Numbered from the stretch's first letter, positions 10,020-24,160 are shown. The stretch is DNA of 64,000 nt from Monosporascus cannonballus (GCA_004154925.1 QJNS01000034.1:186001-250000), one strand, 5' to 3'. Program-made: numbers and translations. Notes: generated from the sequence alone by a model not told the origin.

Positions 10020-13000
10020 TAACGTTTTTGGTGGGTTTTTAGGTATTTTCGGAATTTGGATGATTTTTTTTATTTAATTAAATATTAGGTAAATTCGTTT
10101 TGTTTTTGTATGTCGAAGATTTTTTCTATTTCGTATATTTGTTCGTTTTTTATTTTTATATTATTTTATATTATATATACCTTAATTATATTTGCTGTTA
10201 ATTTACGTAAAGAAACGTAAAAAATTAAATAAAGTTTAATTTTTATTGGAAGTTCTAATTAGTAATTATTTTTTGAGATTTTCTTAATAATTTTATATTG
10301 ACCGATATATTTGAAATCGAATTTTTTGTTGGGTTTTTTTGTTTAAATATTTTTGGTAACGAGGAAAATCTTTTTTTTTAAAAATTAATATTTTTAACCT
10401 TTTTTTTAATTATAATATTTACTTATTTAATGTCGTACGAATTCCAGTTCTGTTTTTATTTTTTTGATCCAGCTACCGTAATTTTTTTAACGTAAAAATT
10501 ATTTTAATATTAATTGGGTTTTCGTTTCGTATTTCTTTATATATTTTTGGAATAAAATCAAAATTTGCGTTCGCTGGTATTATTTTGATATTTTCGTAAT
10601 AATTAGTATTATATATTAAATCTGTGATTAATAATTTTTTAACCTAATTATTTTGTTCGTAATTAATATAATATTATAAGTAGGGTTTTAAAAATTATTT
10701 TATTTATTTATTTATTTAAAGTTTAAATACGTTAAACAATTTGTAATTTAAATGAATTTGGTTTATTAAGTTTTGCTAAATTTTTAATATAAATATTAAT
10801 TCTTTATTTAAAATAATTTTTATTAATAATTCGTATATACTGAAAATGCTTTTAAAGAAAATATATATTATTAATTTGGCGTTCATATTTTAATAATATA
10901 GTAAAAAATAAAAGAATTTCGTACATTGGTTAATGATTACGAAAATACTGTTATAATATATTCTTATAAATAGATTTTTTAATATAAGAAATTTAGTAAT
11001 AAAATCGAATATAATTAAATATTATGATCGCTTTGCAACTGATAATAGCTGTAATTTTCCGTATAGTTTATGTCGTCGAGTCTTTGTTTTGGCGCAAATA
11101 TTATATTGCTGTATAACTTTTTGTACCGTTAATTTTATTTTAAGAAAAAAATATGTACGTTAAAACCGTTTTAAGGCTTTGTAAATCCCTGGATATTTAT
11201 GTAATTAATGTTTATGTATTTTTCGTACTAAATTTTTCTGATATTTTTTTTAAAATCTGTATCTTATTTGTTTTTTGGTTTTTTGAGAAACTATTATTAT
11301 ACTATTAAATTTTCTGATATATATTAAAAAGTACTGCCCGAATTGTCGTAATTTATCGTAAGCGTAAATGTTTTTATAATAATATCGAAAATTATACAGT
11401 TAATTTTAATTAATTTCTTTTTAAGGTCTGGTCGTTTGTTTAAAGTATTTATTTTGCCGTTCTTTAAACTTTTCCTATAAATAATAACGAAATCGAAATT
11501 CGCCAATTTTTTGGCGTATTTTAATTATCGTTTTGTAAGTTCTTTGATGGTGGTAAATCAGGTAAGATTTTGATAATCCGTATACACCTTAATTTAATAT
11601 AAGTTTTTTTTTTTAGAAAATGCCTAAATTTCTAAAATGTTATAATAATAGCCATAAATCTTTTATCCGGAATACCGTAATTAAGTTCGGCTTTTTTAAC
11701 TTATACGAAAAGAGTATAATAAGACATAATTTGCCTTAATTATTTCGTTATTCGATTATTATATTTAATACGTAATCCGAAATATCAGTTTTTAGTTTAA
11801 CGGGGCGGTTTAAATCGTATATAATTAGTACTAATTTGTTAATAATTATATTTTTAATATCCTAAAATGCCTTTTTTGTATCTGGCGTCTATTTAAATTT
11901 TTTTTGTTTTTTTATAAGATTTATTAAGGGTATAGTTATTTTGCTAAAATTCTGAATAAATTTCTTATAATAGTTAGCAAATCTAAAAAATACTTATACC
12001 TTTTTGATTATTGTTAGCATTTATTATTTTGTAATTACAGCGATTTTTTGGGATTTATTTTTATTATATTCTAGAGTAATAATGTATTTCAAATATTTCA
12101 TTTTTTGTTTATAAAATTAACTTTTTTTCTGCGTTAATAAATAACTTTACCTCTTATAAAGTTTGAAAAATTTTGTAAACGTATTTTGTATATGTTTTTC
12201 CCGTTTCGAAAAAAATAAGAATGTCGTCGAGATAGCAAACGACGAAAATATTAAGGTATTTTCGTAATATTTAATTTATTATTCGTTAAAAGGTTACTAA
12301 TATATTCGTAAATTCTATTAATATAACTAAATATTTAATAAATTTATATTTTGTTTTCAAAGTTATTTTTTATTTATATTTTTTTAATCTTAATAAGGTT
12401 ATATTTATTTTTGAAATCGAATATTATGAATTATTTAGCTTTGTAAAATCGGTTTTTTATTTCCGTAATTAAGGGTAATAATAATTGATTTTTGACAGTA
12501 CTATTATTTAATTGTCGATAATTAACTCTAAGTCGCAATTTTCTATTTTTTTTAGTACGAAAAATATTATATATTCAGTTAGTACTTTCGAAAATCGAAT
12601 TTACTTTTTTTGTTACCGATTTTCTAGGTATTTTCTGAAAGTACGTAATTTATTTCCGTTAAGGTTGTAATAAGGTAAAATTTCGTTAAGGATCCTTTCG
12701 TAAAAATTATTTTATGATTTTATTCGTTATATTTTAATAATTTCGTCTCGACTTTCTTTTTAAAAAGCTGCTTATATTTATGGTATTATAATAGTAAATT
12801 AATTAAATTTTCTAATTTTTAAGGTTTCTGTTTTTATTTTTTAGATCGTTATTTAATTACTTTAATTTCGCTTTAATGGTAATAACGACATGTCGTATTT
12901 TTCTTTAATACCCGTTTTTTTATATTTTATTCTTTTAGGTAATAAGGTTTTTACCGTATTTTTATGCCTGTATTTGTCGTTATTATTAATCGAATGTTAA

Positions 13001-15560
13001 AATTTTAATTTTTTTCTTTTTTATTTGTTAATAAAATATAAAGCGAATTTTATTTGGCTAATTTTACCGTTAATTAAAATTTCGTACTAGTATATCCATA
13101 ATAACCCTAAGATTATATCGTAATTCCCGAATAAAACGATATCGAAATTAATTATTTAATATCGTTTTTGAATAAAAATCACGAAATAATTAATTTCGCG
13201 TATAATTCTTTAATTATCGTAAGTAAATTCCTGATTTTCGGCAATCGTTGGTATATAACGTGATAATTTATATCTCTATAACAGTTTAAATTTATTAATT
13301 ATATCCGGTATAATATAATTCCCGCCTAAAGCTTTATAGTTTACCATTACGGTATACCAGTGCGTTCCGATTCGTATATTTAAAGTGATCAGGTCGTTAA
13401 CGTTTTTTATTATCGTCTTTAAAGCTTTTTTTGAAAATTCTCTTTGATTTTTCCGAGTTTTGTTATCTTGCAGCTTTTTTATAGGTAATTTTTTTAAATT
13501 TTTGTTTGAGTTTGTCGAATTTTGTTTATGTTTCTTCGTTTAGCGCGTTAAGTTGTTATATATGTCGTTATTGCCGGCGTACTGTTCCTTTAAATTGTAT
13601 TAATTATTTTTAAAATTTTTGGAGGTTTTTTTTATTAAATAAATTGTTTTCTTATATTTGCGATTGCATCTTATTATGCGTCGTTTTAATTATCGTTTTA
13701 GAGATTTTTTGTAAATTAACGTATTTTTTAATAGCTTTTTTTGGGGAATTTGTAATAAATGTTAATTAAAAATAAAAATCCGTAATAAATTTCTAATAGT
13801 GTTTTTTAACCGTCCGTTAAATTAACCTTTTTTCCGTTTGGTAATTATATTATTTATAATAATAAAAAGGGCTTTTCTGTAGAATTTGTTTTTTTAGATT
13901 AGCTTTTCCTTTCGACTAGTTATTGGATATTTTCTAGAGTTATAGTTCCAAAATGTCGATATTATTGTTTATCGTTTTTGTTGTTTCCGGTACGATTTGG
14001 AAAGTCGAATCCTTTATAATATATACGGGTAATTCGTTCGTAAATATGCTGTTTTTATTTTTCGTAATCGGGATATTTTTGTCGTCGACAGTGTATGGCG
14101 TATTGAAGTGGGGCGGGGTGTTACACCCGTGATCAGGTTCGGCTGATCAGAAAGCCCGAGTTTCGCATGTATATTAAGAAATTCTTTTTCGCCATGGGTT
14201 CAACCCCCAGGCATCAACCACAACCACTCAGCATGTTTTCTGCCACTTCAGTCATCGAGGTTCAACACCAGCAATATAATCAGATTAAGTTCTTCGTTTT
14301 TCGACAATCCCATTCCGTACCGTGACATAAAATGGTTATCCGCACTGATCAAGACCAATTCTCCCAACCCCAATTCAGTATATTTTGCTATGTCGATTAG
14401 GGGTTCTGAGACATATTTTTTTTGTTTAACCCTGGTATTTACGTAATTATTTTTGTAATATTTTTTGTTGTGCTTGCGATATTTGCTAAATTAGTTTTTT
14501 GGCTTTTCGTATTTTTCGTTAAACTTTTTATTGTGATGGTTTTTATTGGACCTTTTGCCATAGGCCTAATGCGTATTTGGCTTGGATTATGTTAATAATT
14601 TTGCTATCGTTTTCTTAATTTTTTTTAGATTATCTTTCCGGTATAGATATTTAGTTATCTTATCGTAGCTTTTTGGGTTTTTTGTATTTGTAAATCTTAT
14701 ATCTCATTTTGCTATAATTAAAGCATTTAATTTAGTTCCAGTTTTGTTTGTAGGTAACGCCGAGTTTTATAAGTTTTGGCGCCGTTTCGTAAGAAGTAAA
14801 AGGTGCGTTTTATTTCTTCCCTTGGTTGAATTTATTATATTTCGATCGTAAGGCATATTATCCTTTTTTTTTTATTATTTTTCGAATTGTTAGTTATTAA
14901 TTTTAATTACTTTTGCGATATACTGGTCCAAGGTAATTAGTTATTTAATCTGAATAATTTTAATTTTTATATTATCTTTTAATTTTTTATAAAATATATC
15001 GATAATGGTATTAGCTTTATTATTTTTCTATTTAGCTTGAGCCGTAAAATTTTTAAAAGTTACGGCGTATTTAAACGCAGGTTTTTTTATCGGAATTATA
15101 AAAGTTATTAAGTTGTAAATCGTTTTTCGTCCGAATTGCCGAAATTATCGCATATTTTATTTTCGAAATTGGTATAAAGTAAAAAGATTTTATTAATAAA
15201 GTTTTTTTTCGATTTTCTTATTTTTAAAAAATTTCTTATAATAGATTTAAATTAATTAACCGCATTTTCCGTTAGGCATATTTTTATTATTAGGACCTGA
15301 TCCGCCGGATCGTTAAAGTTTAGGAAATAAAGGTAAACTTATGCCTAAATTAAAAAAGTTTAAGAGTTATCCTTTTTATTATAAGGCTTTGGCTTCCTTG
15401 GTTTTATGCGGGCGAAAAAGGTTTAGGCAGGTAACGTAGCCTTAATTTGTCGGAATTCTTTTTCCAGTTTCCGAATTCGAGCCTAAAACTATTAAAAAAA
15501 GGTTTCCTAAATGCTGGTCGATATTTTAATAATATTAAATATTGTTCAAAATTTAACGAT
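9960..15560 (-). pseudogene. TE1 gag-pol remnant
   Basis: Read from right to left, the minus strand gives reverse transcriptase with a YLNIFVVCYLDDILIF motif (12212-12256). It then gives integrase with FDFITKF...IFVIINQCTKF (about 10905-11040). Last comes a C-terminal chromodomain ending PNSENT...PTKNVINA-RLLK (about 9985-10130). The order RT-IN-chromodomain places it among fungal chromoviruses. Many in-frame TAA/TAG/TGA codons interrupt it. A solo LTR at 14104-14377 splits the gag end. Confidence 0.8.
14104..14377 (-). mobile_element. Solo LTR of the TE5 family inside TE1
   Basis: 274 bp reading TGAAGTGGGGCGGGG...CCCCAATTCA, flanked by the 4-bp duplication GTAT (14100-14103 and 14378-14381). 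It is the reverse complement of the LTRs of TE5 (16396-16672 and the split right copy). Compared with surrounding TE1 sequence it is nearly free of RIP mutations and has ordinary GC content, which fits a later insertion or escape because of its short length. Removing it restores the sequence seen at the same place in TE2 (about 31690). Confidence 0.85.
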
Positions 15561-15584
15561 ATTACTGAATAAAAACTTATAACG

Positions 15585-15998
15585 TATAACGGCTAAGGAA
15601 TTTAACCAATTATTAAACGTTAGTCGTACGGGTTTATGTTAATAAAAGTATCGTAAAAATTTAAATAATAAATATAATAACGTATTACGTTTTATAATAT
15701 TAAAAGTATTTTAAATCACGATATTATATTATAAATAAATAATATTAATAAATATTATAAATTAATATTATTTAGATTATAGAAGTAATAAACGTATATA
15801 TCTTATTTTTGTTCGTATGGATTATTATCAGTAAGTTGGTGATCCGGCTTATTAACTTACCACCAATAAGTTGGTAATCCGGTTTATTGGCTTACCACCA
15901 GTGAGTTGGTGATCCATCACGTGACCTGCCCCACCGCGCAGTTATGGTTGGGTTATGACAGACCGTTTCTGGAGACCGTGGCCCGTTGGGCCATGACA
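15585..15998 (-). repeat. TE1 5' LTR (right)
   Basis: 414 bp. Its inner ~250 bp are strongly AT-shifted, while the outer ~150 bp (15840-15998) retain normal GC content, with a tandem array of AGTTGGTGATCCGG-type units. It aligns with the left LTR apart from the array length. Confidence 0.85.
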
Positions 15999-16003
15999 CC
16001 ACG

Positions 16004-16395
16004 CTAAATTTGGGTCACTTACGGGTCACCCACCGTTTTGATAGATGACTCGTGAGAACCCACGCAGAAAAAAAGAAAAATAAAAAATAAAAATTAAAAA
16101 AATCCCACCGGTCACCCATGGGAATTTTTTTAAATTATAAAATATCTACGAGTCATCCTTGAGAATTTTTATAAATTAAAAAATATTTTAAAAAGCATTA
16201 GCGGTAAAATTTTTTTTAATTATTAATATATTTGTTAATATATATATTAATATAAATACCGATGTAATTGTTAATATCGTTATCGTCGTCGTATGTTAAC
16301 GTGGGTACTGATAGGTAGGTTAAAATTCCTATGAGTGACCCATAGAAGTTGCGCGCTACCCACGGGACCCCACGGGTCCGTGGGTAAAAGTGCAT
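16004..16395. other. Central part of the original hAT MITE
   Basis: 392 bp between the right TSD of TE1 and the left TSD of TE5. Both ends carry GGGTCAC/GTGACCC and ACCCACGGG-type palindromic stretches continuing those next to the TIRs, while the middle is A/T-rich. It has no coding capacity. This is the piece of the MITE left between two independent retrotransposon insertions. Confidence 0.75.
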
Positions 16396-16672
16396 TGAAC
16401 TGGAGTAGGGAGAATTGGTCTTGATCAGTGCGGATGACCATTTTATATCACGGTACGGAATGAGATTGTCGAAAAATAGAAAACTTAATCTAATTATATT
16501 ACTGGTGTTAAACCTCGATAACTAAAGTGGCAGAAAATATGCTAAATGGTAATGGTTGATAATATTTCGGAGTTGAATCTATGGCGAAAAAGAACTTCTT
16601 AATATATATGCGAAATTCGGGCTTTCTGATTAGCCGAGCTTAACTATAGGTGTAACACCCCGCCTTACTTTA
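16396..16672 (-). repeat. TE5 3' LTR (left)
   Basis: 277 bp, TGAACTGGAG...CCTTACTTTA on the plus strand, RIP-altered relative to the right copy, which ends CCCCACTTCA. It is homologous to the solo LTR at 14104-14377. Confidence 0.85.
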
Positions 16673-16699
16673 AGCCTTTTTTCTTACAATAGAAAACGT

Positions 16700-19600
16700 T
16701 CCCGTTTTATCGTAAAAAGCAAAAATAACCCAACGCCATAATAAATATATTGTACTTATATCCTTACAAATTAATCTTTTTTTTCGACATAATATATTTT
16801 CTAATATTTTTAATTTAGGACTCCGTCCTTTTTTTTAATTAACTTTTTGCGTTAAAAAGCTTTCTTCTTATCCTTCTATATTTTGTCTTCCAATTATTAA
16901 TCGCTAATAGATTTCTTATACTTCTTCCAACCTGGCCATCCTAGGACAAAATAGGGTTCTGGTCGTTTCTCAGCAGTCTGATATATATCTCCCACCTATT
17001 GATACGGGGTCTTATAAAATCCTGCTAGCATAACTCAGGTACGCTAATTATTAATCAATAGGTAAAGTATATATTCTGCTTTAATATCACTATATAATTT
17101 GCGCGTTAACGTAAGGCCGTTTGGGAATTAACGAAATATATCAATATCCTAGTCGGAAAATAAACGAAAATCCGGGAAATTTTTAAAAATAAATAACGGC
17201 CGTTTACTAAGCCAAAATTTATAAGCACGTTCTCGTCCTGATATCTATCATATAAACCCAGGTACGCCTTAATCTTTTATTCCATTTTTTCGATTAATTA
17301 TCGTTTTTCGTTTAAAATCGGCTTTTTTATTCCTTATAAACGAAATTCTCTTACAATACCATAAAATAAATAAATTACCTAAATATCATATATCCAGCCA
17401 AAATGTTATTTAAAAGTTCTAGCTTTGTTAATACGTACAAATAAATTATTAAAACCAGCTTGCTTTTTTTCTTATCGGTAAAATTTTAATATCTTCCTAA
17501 CTTAATCGTTTAAAAAGATATTATCGAATACTATAAAAATATGTTTTGATCGGATATACAAAAGGCCAACCCAATGCCCATATCCCTTAGTTTTATTAAT
17601 ACGAATAATATCGTAAGTTATTATTCAAACGTAATCAAGATCTAAGTTGTAGATGGCAGCTTTTATCTTTTTATCTAGTGGCATATAACATCCTTAAATA
17701 ATAAAACGACCGGTTTTAAAAATGCATACTAACTTATTTTTTATGGCCCCGCGCAAAAATACGTATGTTAATATTATAAAATTTTTAGATTGGAAGAATT
17801 TTTTGTCGGTAATAAATATAATAGTTTTTCAAAATAATGTAACCACGGTATTATGCTATAGGTCCGGATTATTTTCGAAATCTGGTGGCATTCCAGAATA
17901 GTCCTATGGGCGATTTCTTTTTTAATTATATGGGATAATAGGTATTAATCGATTAAAGGTAATTTTCCGATTAGGACGGAATATAGGAATATAAGATAAA
18001 GTATCGCCGTATAGCTTTTTTAACATTTTCTCAAATTTTAATGTCCTCAAAACCTTAATATTTGCAGCTTTATTTAATTTACTAAACCTAAATTAATTTA
18101 TTTTCTTAGGATTTGACTTAAAATTCATCCGAACCGGTTTTTTAAATTGCTTTTTCGGCGACGTCGGTATTATAACGTATATAATGGGATCTAGGTATAT
18201 AATAAATAAACAATTATAGTATAGGTAAATAAATATGGGATATAATTAATAAATTATGAAATTAATATGATATTAGAAAATATTTAATAACTATAATAAA
18301 AAATAATAACAATTAATCGATATTTATTATTCTTAATTATTTTTCTAAAAAAAATTCTAGTACGCCGAAAAAATTCTAAGAAATTTTTATTTGATATTGT
18401 TAAAGAAAGTACCGTACGTTATTATTGTCTCTGATTAATTGCTTACAGGCGTTATTATTTTTATACTTTTCTAAATTTCAATTTCCAAAATTCTCTATTT
18501 TTTTATTAATAATATTTATTTCCCATTTACGTATATCGATATCTGCATCTGTATATATTCTCTCTTCTATTTAACACGTTTAATCGGTTTATTATAGGTA
18601 TTCCTAAACTGTCAAAACTTTCCAAACGTTAAAATTTCCGTATTAATACAGATCCTAAGGGACTAGCTAAGCAAATAAGCTATCCGTCAATTAAGGATAA
18701 GATTTCCGATACTACTAGGAACGGTTAAATTCGATATAATTAAAATTTCCAAAACCTCGATCGTTTTTCGGCATATAATCGTTATATCCTTAAAGCCTTA
18801 AAATATCTTATGTTCGTTAAACCTTCTATCTATAAGGTAAACCAATTTTTAGCTTTTTAGTTTTAACGCAGCAATAAGCCTTTAATTAACTTTTCCGATA
18901 TTCGTAAAAGCCAAAATCTTATGTATCGTTAAGTTCCTATACCCGAATTATATCCTTTTTTTTAAATATCGATTTCGTAATATTACTAAAAATAATAATT
19001 ACTTTCTTTTTATAGCTTTAGTTATAGATAATTCATTTTTGCTTACACCTTATTATCCTTAATAAAAAAATATAATAATCTATCAAAAAGAATCCGGCAA
19101 CTTTTCCGATTTTAAGTATCGTCGAGCAGTTCTCTGGGAATTACCGATTAATAACGCTAGTATCTAATATTAATATTAAAAGATTTTCGTTATCCTTAAA
19201 TTTATTGATTTCTCCCGGTTCAAAAATTATTAATTAATTTTTTAGTCCATTTATTAATATTAGCAAATTAAATTTCCGTTAATATTCTTTTTTTACATTT
19301 TAATATATAATCGATATTTAAAATAATAACGCGGTTATTGCTTATATTATTTCCAAATATTTGGAAATAAGTTATTTTTTCTATTATAATCTATTTTATT
19401 TTAATTAATAATAAATGCTTAGAATAATATCTATTTCGTTTATTTCCGGTCCCGTTATTAGTCGGTTCCTAAAATAGCGAATTACCGGTGCCAATTTCTG
19501 GAAAGCTATTAACGCCTAGTTACCAATTACTAAAATGCTATTTTCCAAAAACAAGCTCGGAATAAAAACCGTATTTATTAAGGTTACCCGCGCCGGTTTT

Positions 19601-20850
19601 TTAGATCAACTTATAATACATTTTATTAAGGACTTTCGATACGTAAATAAGTTTTTTATTTAAGCTTTTAAAGTACTTAATTTAATGCCATACGAACTTT
19701 ATGAATAACGTTATTACGTTTTTAAATTACTTAAAAATTACGAAATATTTTTATTTTTCGGATATATATCCTTTCTTAACTTCGCAATAAATATTTATAA
19801 TAATTATGTCGGGTTAATCGATAAACATAATTATATATTTAAAGATAATTAATTTAAGGATTTCCAAACGCGTTTTATAAAAAAACTGCAAATTAAATTA
19901 AATATTTATAAATTAAATTATAAAAATCTTTACGAATTTGATAACGGTTCCTTTTAACGTTTAATTAAAAAAAGATTTACCGATTTCTATTATATAATTA
20001 AAATTTGCAATATTATAAAAAATTCGGGTAAATCGTTATCTTAACATCTTAACAGTTTTAAGGGCTTAATGAAAACATAAATTAACATCTATTTCTATAT
20101 ACTAATGCTTTACTAATAATTACGATAATTTTCTTTTCCCGTCCGATTAATTAATTTCGTATATACCATTATTATCTATAATTGCATAACTTTCAAATTT
20201 TTTATTCGGTATTTAAATTTTAATATTTATTTTAATAAATTCGGTAATCCTAGGTTATCAATTTTCCGGTGGCTTAATATTTATACCGCTTAATATTTCG
20301 TTCGTAATTTCGTATAACCGATTGGGTTCGTTAGGTAATAATTTTGTCTAATTATTTTTTCGTAAATCGATTAGCTTTCACTATCCTTTTTTATTCTTAA
20401 TAAATTATTTTAATTTATTAACAGGGAAAGTTCTCCGTAATAATATCTTATTAATTTCTTTTAAACGGTAAATACCTTAACCAGTTAAATTATTAATTAA
20501 ATACGATCTTATTTATCGATATTTCAATTTGATTCCTTTAAATATATTAATATATCGTAATATATCATAAAGCAATATCAAGTTATTAATTTTTAAAGGC
20601 CGAATCTTTATCTTATTTTTATTATTTTAATTGGTAAATTAAAAAACCTTGCGGCATTATATAATAATTACCTTAATTACTTTAGTAACGTTATTAATTT
20701 TATGTTTTAATAACTTAATTCGTTATATAATTAAATCTTTTCTTAATATATTAAGATCTTATATTATAATCCTTTATATTAATATTATAATCTCGACCGG
20801 TAAAAGCGCTTTTTAGCCGTACAATAACTTATAAAAGTTAAAACTGTAAC
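16700..20850 (-). pseudogene. TE5 extra 3' coding region, function unknown
   Basis: About 4 kb between the integrase and the 3' LTR. On the minus (sense) strand one frame stays readable from about 18200 down to 16930, with stops only at codons that could be RIP-changed Gln, Arg or Trp. Readable pieces include KMLKKLYGDTLSYIPIFRP, YMPLDKKIKAAIYNLDLDY, KTKGYGHWVGLLYIRSKHIF and LYDRYQDENVLINFGLVNG. The part from 18200 to 20850 is less clear, and both strands are similarly open. I do not recognise the protein. Ty3/gypsy elements normally end soon after the integrase or chromodomain, so this is either an accessory gene or an unusual pol extension. Confidence 0.45.
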
Positions 20851-20899
20851 TTTTTATAATGATATTATTCGCAAATACTATTTTGGGCAAGAATTTAAC

Positions 20900-23800
20900 A
20901 TATTTTTTACCCGTACCGTCCGTTATTTTCATTAATCCTTTAATAATTAAGATATGCCCTTTTTCGATAAGTCCTTATTATCAAATAACGTATACAGCTT
21001 TAACCTTTCGCTTAATCCTAAATATTTCGCTAGTTTCGATAATTTCTTCCTTATTTTTAGAACCTTTATCGATTTTAATTTTAACCGGAATTCCGTATCG
21101 GTAAAAAATATACTTCTCTAGGAATTTTCTAATTATCGTAAAAATAACCGTACGCAAGGCTTTAATTTCGAGATATCCGGATAATTCGTATCGGGTTTCG
21201 ATAATCGCCTTATACCCCTTATTATTTGGCATAAATTAAACGTTAATAACCTAAATAACTGCAATATCCAAAAGATTTAAAAAGCCATAGTTTTTCTTAA
21301 AACGTTAATCGGCAGCTTTTTGATATAAAATGCAAACAAAAATTACTTTCCGTACATGCCCATATATTTACGCTAATAATATAAAATAGTTATACGTCAA
21401 TAAGTCGCATCCCGTCTTTTATAACCGTACTTCTCGTAATATTATCTAATTATTATTAAAAGTTCTTATTCGCTATTAACACCTTTACAACTACCATATT
21501 GTTTTTCCGTTTTACGCTACAAAATACCATTTTGGACAAAATATTTTAAGGTTTCGATTTTGAAAATTGTTTGCTTTTTTATCATTACCTCCGATAATCC
21601 ATTAAGAAGTTTTAATATCGTCAGAAATCTTACGTATTCTTACAACCGTTGAAACCAAATCCTAATTAAAAATTTTTCCTTTTTTACTTGGGTTATTCCG
21701 GTTATAAAATTTAACCGAATAACGTTTAGTTAAATATTAATAAAGTTATCGACTTTTTTTTCTATTAATTATTTAGCTCGTTAAAAGGCCCGGCTAGTTT
21801 TTTCGATAATATATTAGCGGCCGTATTCTTTTTGCTACGAACATATTTAATTTCAAAATCGAAAAACTTAATTCACATAATCCAACGAATTAATAAAATA
21901 TTAAGCAATAAGTTTATAAAGTTATTAATCTATGTAATTAAGATTTTAACGTTAATTTTCAACATAAACCGAATTCCATAAATATAATTCCGGAATCGCC
22001 TTAAGATTTTGAAAATAACTTAATATTTTAACTTAATAATATCGTAACTTAGTTCGGCTTTTTTTCAAATACCACTTTTATAGCGTGCCGGATGCTTTAC
22101 GTTATTGATTACCTGGCCCAACATTCCTCCGAAATTTCGCTCGTACGAATCCGTCCTTATAATAATTTCTCCTATTCCGGGGCTATAATTAATAATAATT
22201 AGAGTTAAAACCGTTATAAATTTCTTTTTAAACGTTTTTATAATATGTTCCTAATTAGGGCCCCAAATAAAAAAATTATTTTTATAAAATAAATAAGTAA
22301 AAAATTTTACTTTAATAATATAATACATAATAAATATCCGATAATAAACGGTAATTCTTAAAAAAGCTTTAATTTTTAATACGTTTTTATAAAAACGAAT
22401 TTCCAGAATTTTTACCACTTTAGCTATATCAGGTCGACGACCATTCGCACCGCCAAAAAATTCGACTATAACCGCAAATTCGCAATACTATTAGGACTTT
22501 TACATATTAATCGTAATTCCGGCAAGTCCACAATTAAAAAAGGTTTTATTATATTAATAATATGTTTAAAGACGAACCGTCGAATGCCGGAAAAAATCTT
22601 AATATTATCGTATCGCATCCTTAATCCCTTAATACTAACGTTATTTATAAATAATCGCGTAATTTCGAGTATTAAATCATAAAGGATTTTCTCGATTATA
22701 TAATAAAAATAAGCCACAAAATTAATAAACTTTATAAATATAATAATATATTGGGATAATCCTAATAATATTACAAACATTCTTATATTTCTGTTAGCAG
22801 GAACTAAAGTAACTTAATTATACTCAGAAAAACAATTTATAAAAAAAACCAAAAAATATATGGCCAAATCTGCGGAATATTTATCACTGTTTTCCGACAT
22901 AAATACATTCCGTAAAATAACAACATTTAACTTTATTACAAAATTAATTAATTACAAATCGTTATCTTTTTTTTATAAAAAACCAAATATTCCGGTACGC
23001 AATATACGATTATTTAAACAATCCTTTTTCGATATATATTTGCAATATGTTAATTAGCTTATCTCTTATGCTAACTGGTACCATAATACCTTTAATTTAC
23101 CATACTTTATAGGAAATAATTCTGATTTCGTAAAGAAGTACGATAATCTTTTTAATTCAACCATATTTTTATTAATCTTATTCTAAGGCAATTTCTTTCC
23201 GGAATAACATCTCCTTAAAAAAAGGCTTTTTCCATATAGGTGAACCTGTCGCCGATTTAATTAAATAAAACCTTAATTCTTTTTTGGGTTAATCGAATCC
23301 CGCAAAGTATCTAAATAAACCTAGGAAATAATACTATTAATAATATACCAAATTTATCTAAGATATTTTCTTACTTTTTAATTATTTGCACAACTTTTTC
23401 GAACTCCTTAATTTTCTAATCTAGGTCCCCAGGTAATATCAATTTATCCGATAGTACATTATCGATAAAAACTATTTTCTTCCATTTAGGCTTATATATA
23501 ATATTAATCTAAACCATTTTTTTCTTTTTCTCCTTAATATTATTGCACATTTTTTCCCATAGAATTCCATATAACGCATATGCCAATTTTTCGTCACTAA
23601 ATTATCCTAAAATCTTATTCCCAAAATTTAACTTATTTTCTATAACCTTTTAAATTGTTTTATAATTCTGATCAAAAAACGTTTTTTAATCGAAAATATA
23701 TAAAGGCCTATAACGGATTTATCTGTCTTTTCGCTATTAAGCCTATTTACGCTAATAAAATAACTTATAAATTTACCGGCTGTACTTTTTCAAATTAATT

Positions 23801-24160
23801 ATCCGCATAAATACTGCGGCTAATTCGTCCTGCCGGTATTAAGGAAATAATAATTTTCGTCGGACCAAATTCCAAAACTTTTTTTATCATTTTTAAATCC
23901 ATATTTAATATTATTTTCGATTTCGTTATAAAATTAAGTCCTAATATCAATAACTATATTACGCGGTTATCGTCGATAACAAAAAAAGGAATAATAAGTA
24001 ATTAATTAACTAACTAAATCGGAACTTTAATTACGCATTTAAACTTAATCCTTTTTTAAAAATTAAATCCCATAAAAAATCCATATTTCTTAACGTACGA
24101 TAAAATTATAACATTTAATTCGGCTCCGGTATCGATAATACTATTAATTAGGTTTTTTTT
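20900..24160 (-). pseudogene. TE5 protease-RT-integrase remnant
   Basis: On the minus strand, from right to left: an aspartic protease motif IIDTGAELNVI (24099-24140); a reverse transcriptase core reading LFINNVSIKG, probably a RIP-altered FVDDV (about 22603-22655), followed by GIRRFVFKHI; and an integrase region with FYRYGIPVKIKIDKGSKNK (about 21050-21150). The order PR-RT-IN is that of Ty3/gypsy. No intact frame exceeds about 105 codons. Its RT active-site context (VDDV) differs from the YLDD of TE1-TE4, so TE5 belongs to a different lineage. Confidence 0.7.

Larger units (their letters stand above)
8996..15998 (-). mobile_element. TE1: Ty3/gypsy chromovirus, RIP-degraded
   Basis: 7,003 bp flanked by the 5-bp TSD CCACG (8991-8995 and 15999-16003), with LTRs 8996-9374 and 15585-15998. 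The element is in minus orientation: a polypurine tract (AAAAGGGGAAAAACG on the minus strand) abuts the left, 3' LTR. The minus strand also carries reverse transcriptase, integrase and chromodomain motifs. Apart from the outer parts of the LTRs and the inserted solo LTR, the body is AT-rich, with stops where Gln, Arg or Trp codons would stand. It is a dead copy. Confidence 0.9.

Noticed and set aside
20859..21104. 81-codon plus-strand hydrophobic frame
   Set aside because: It is the antisense shadow of the TE5 integrase, whose motif reads clearly on the minus strand.
22860..23057. 65-codon plus-strand frame
   Set aside because: Lies opposite TE5 pol (RT side), is of AT-rich composition and has no motif.
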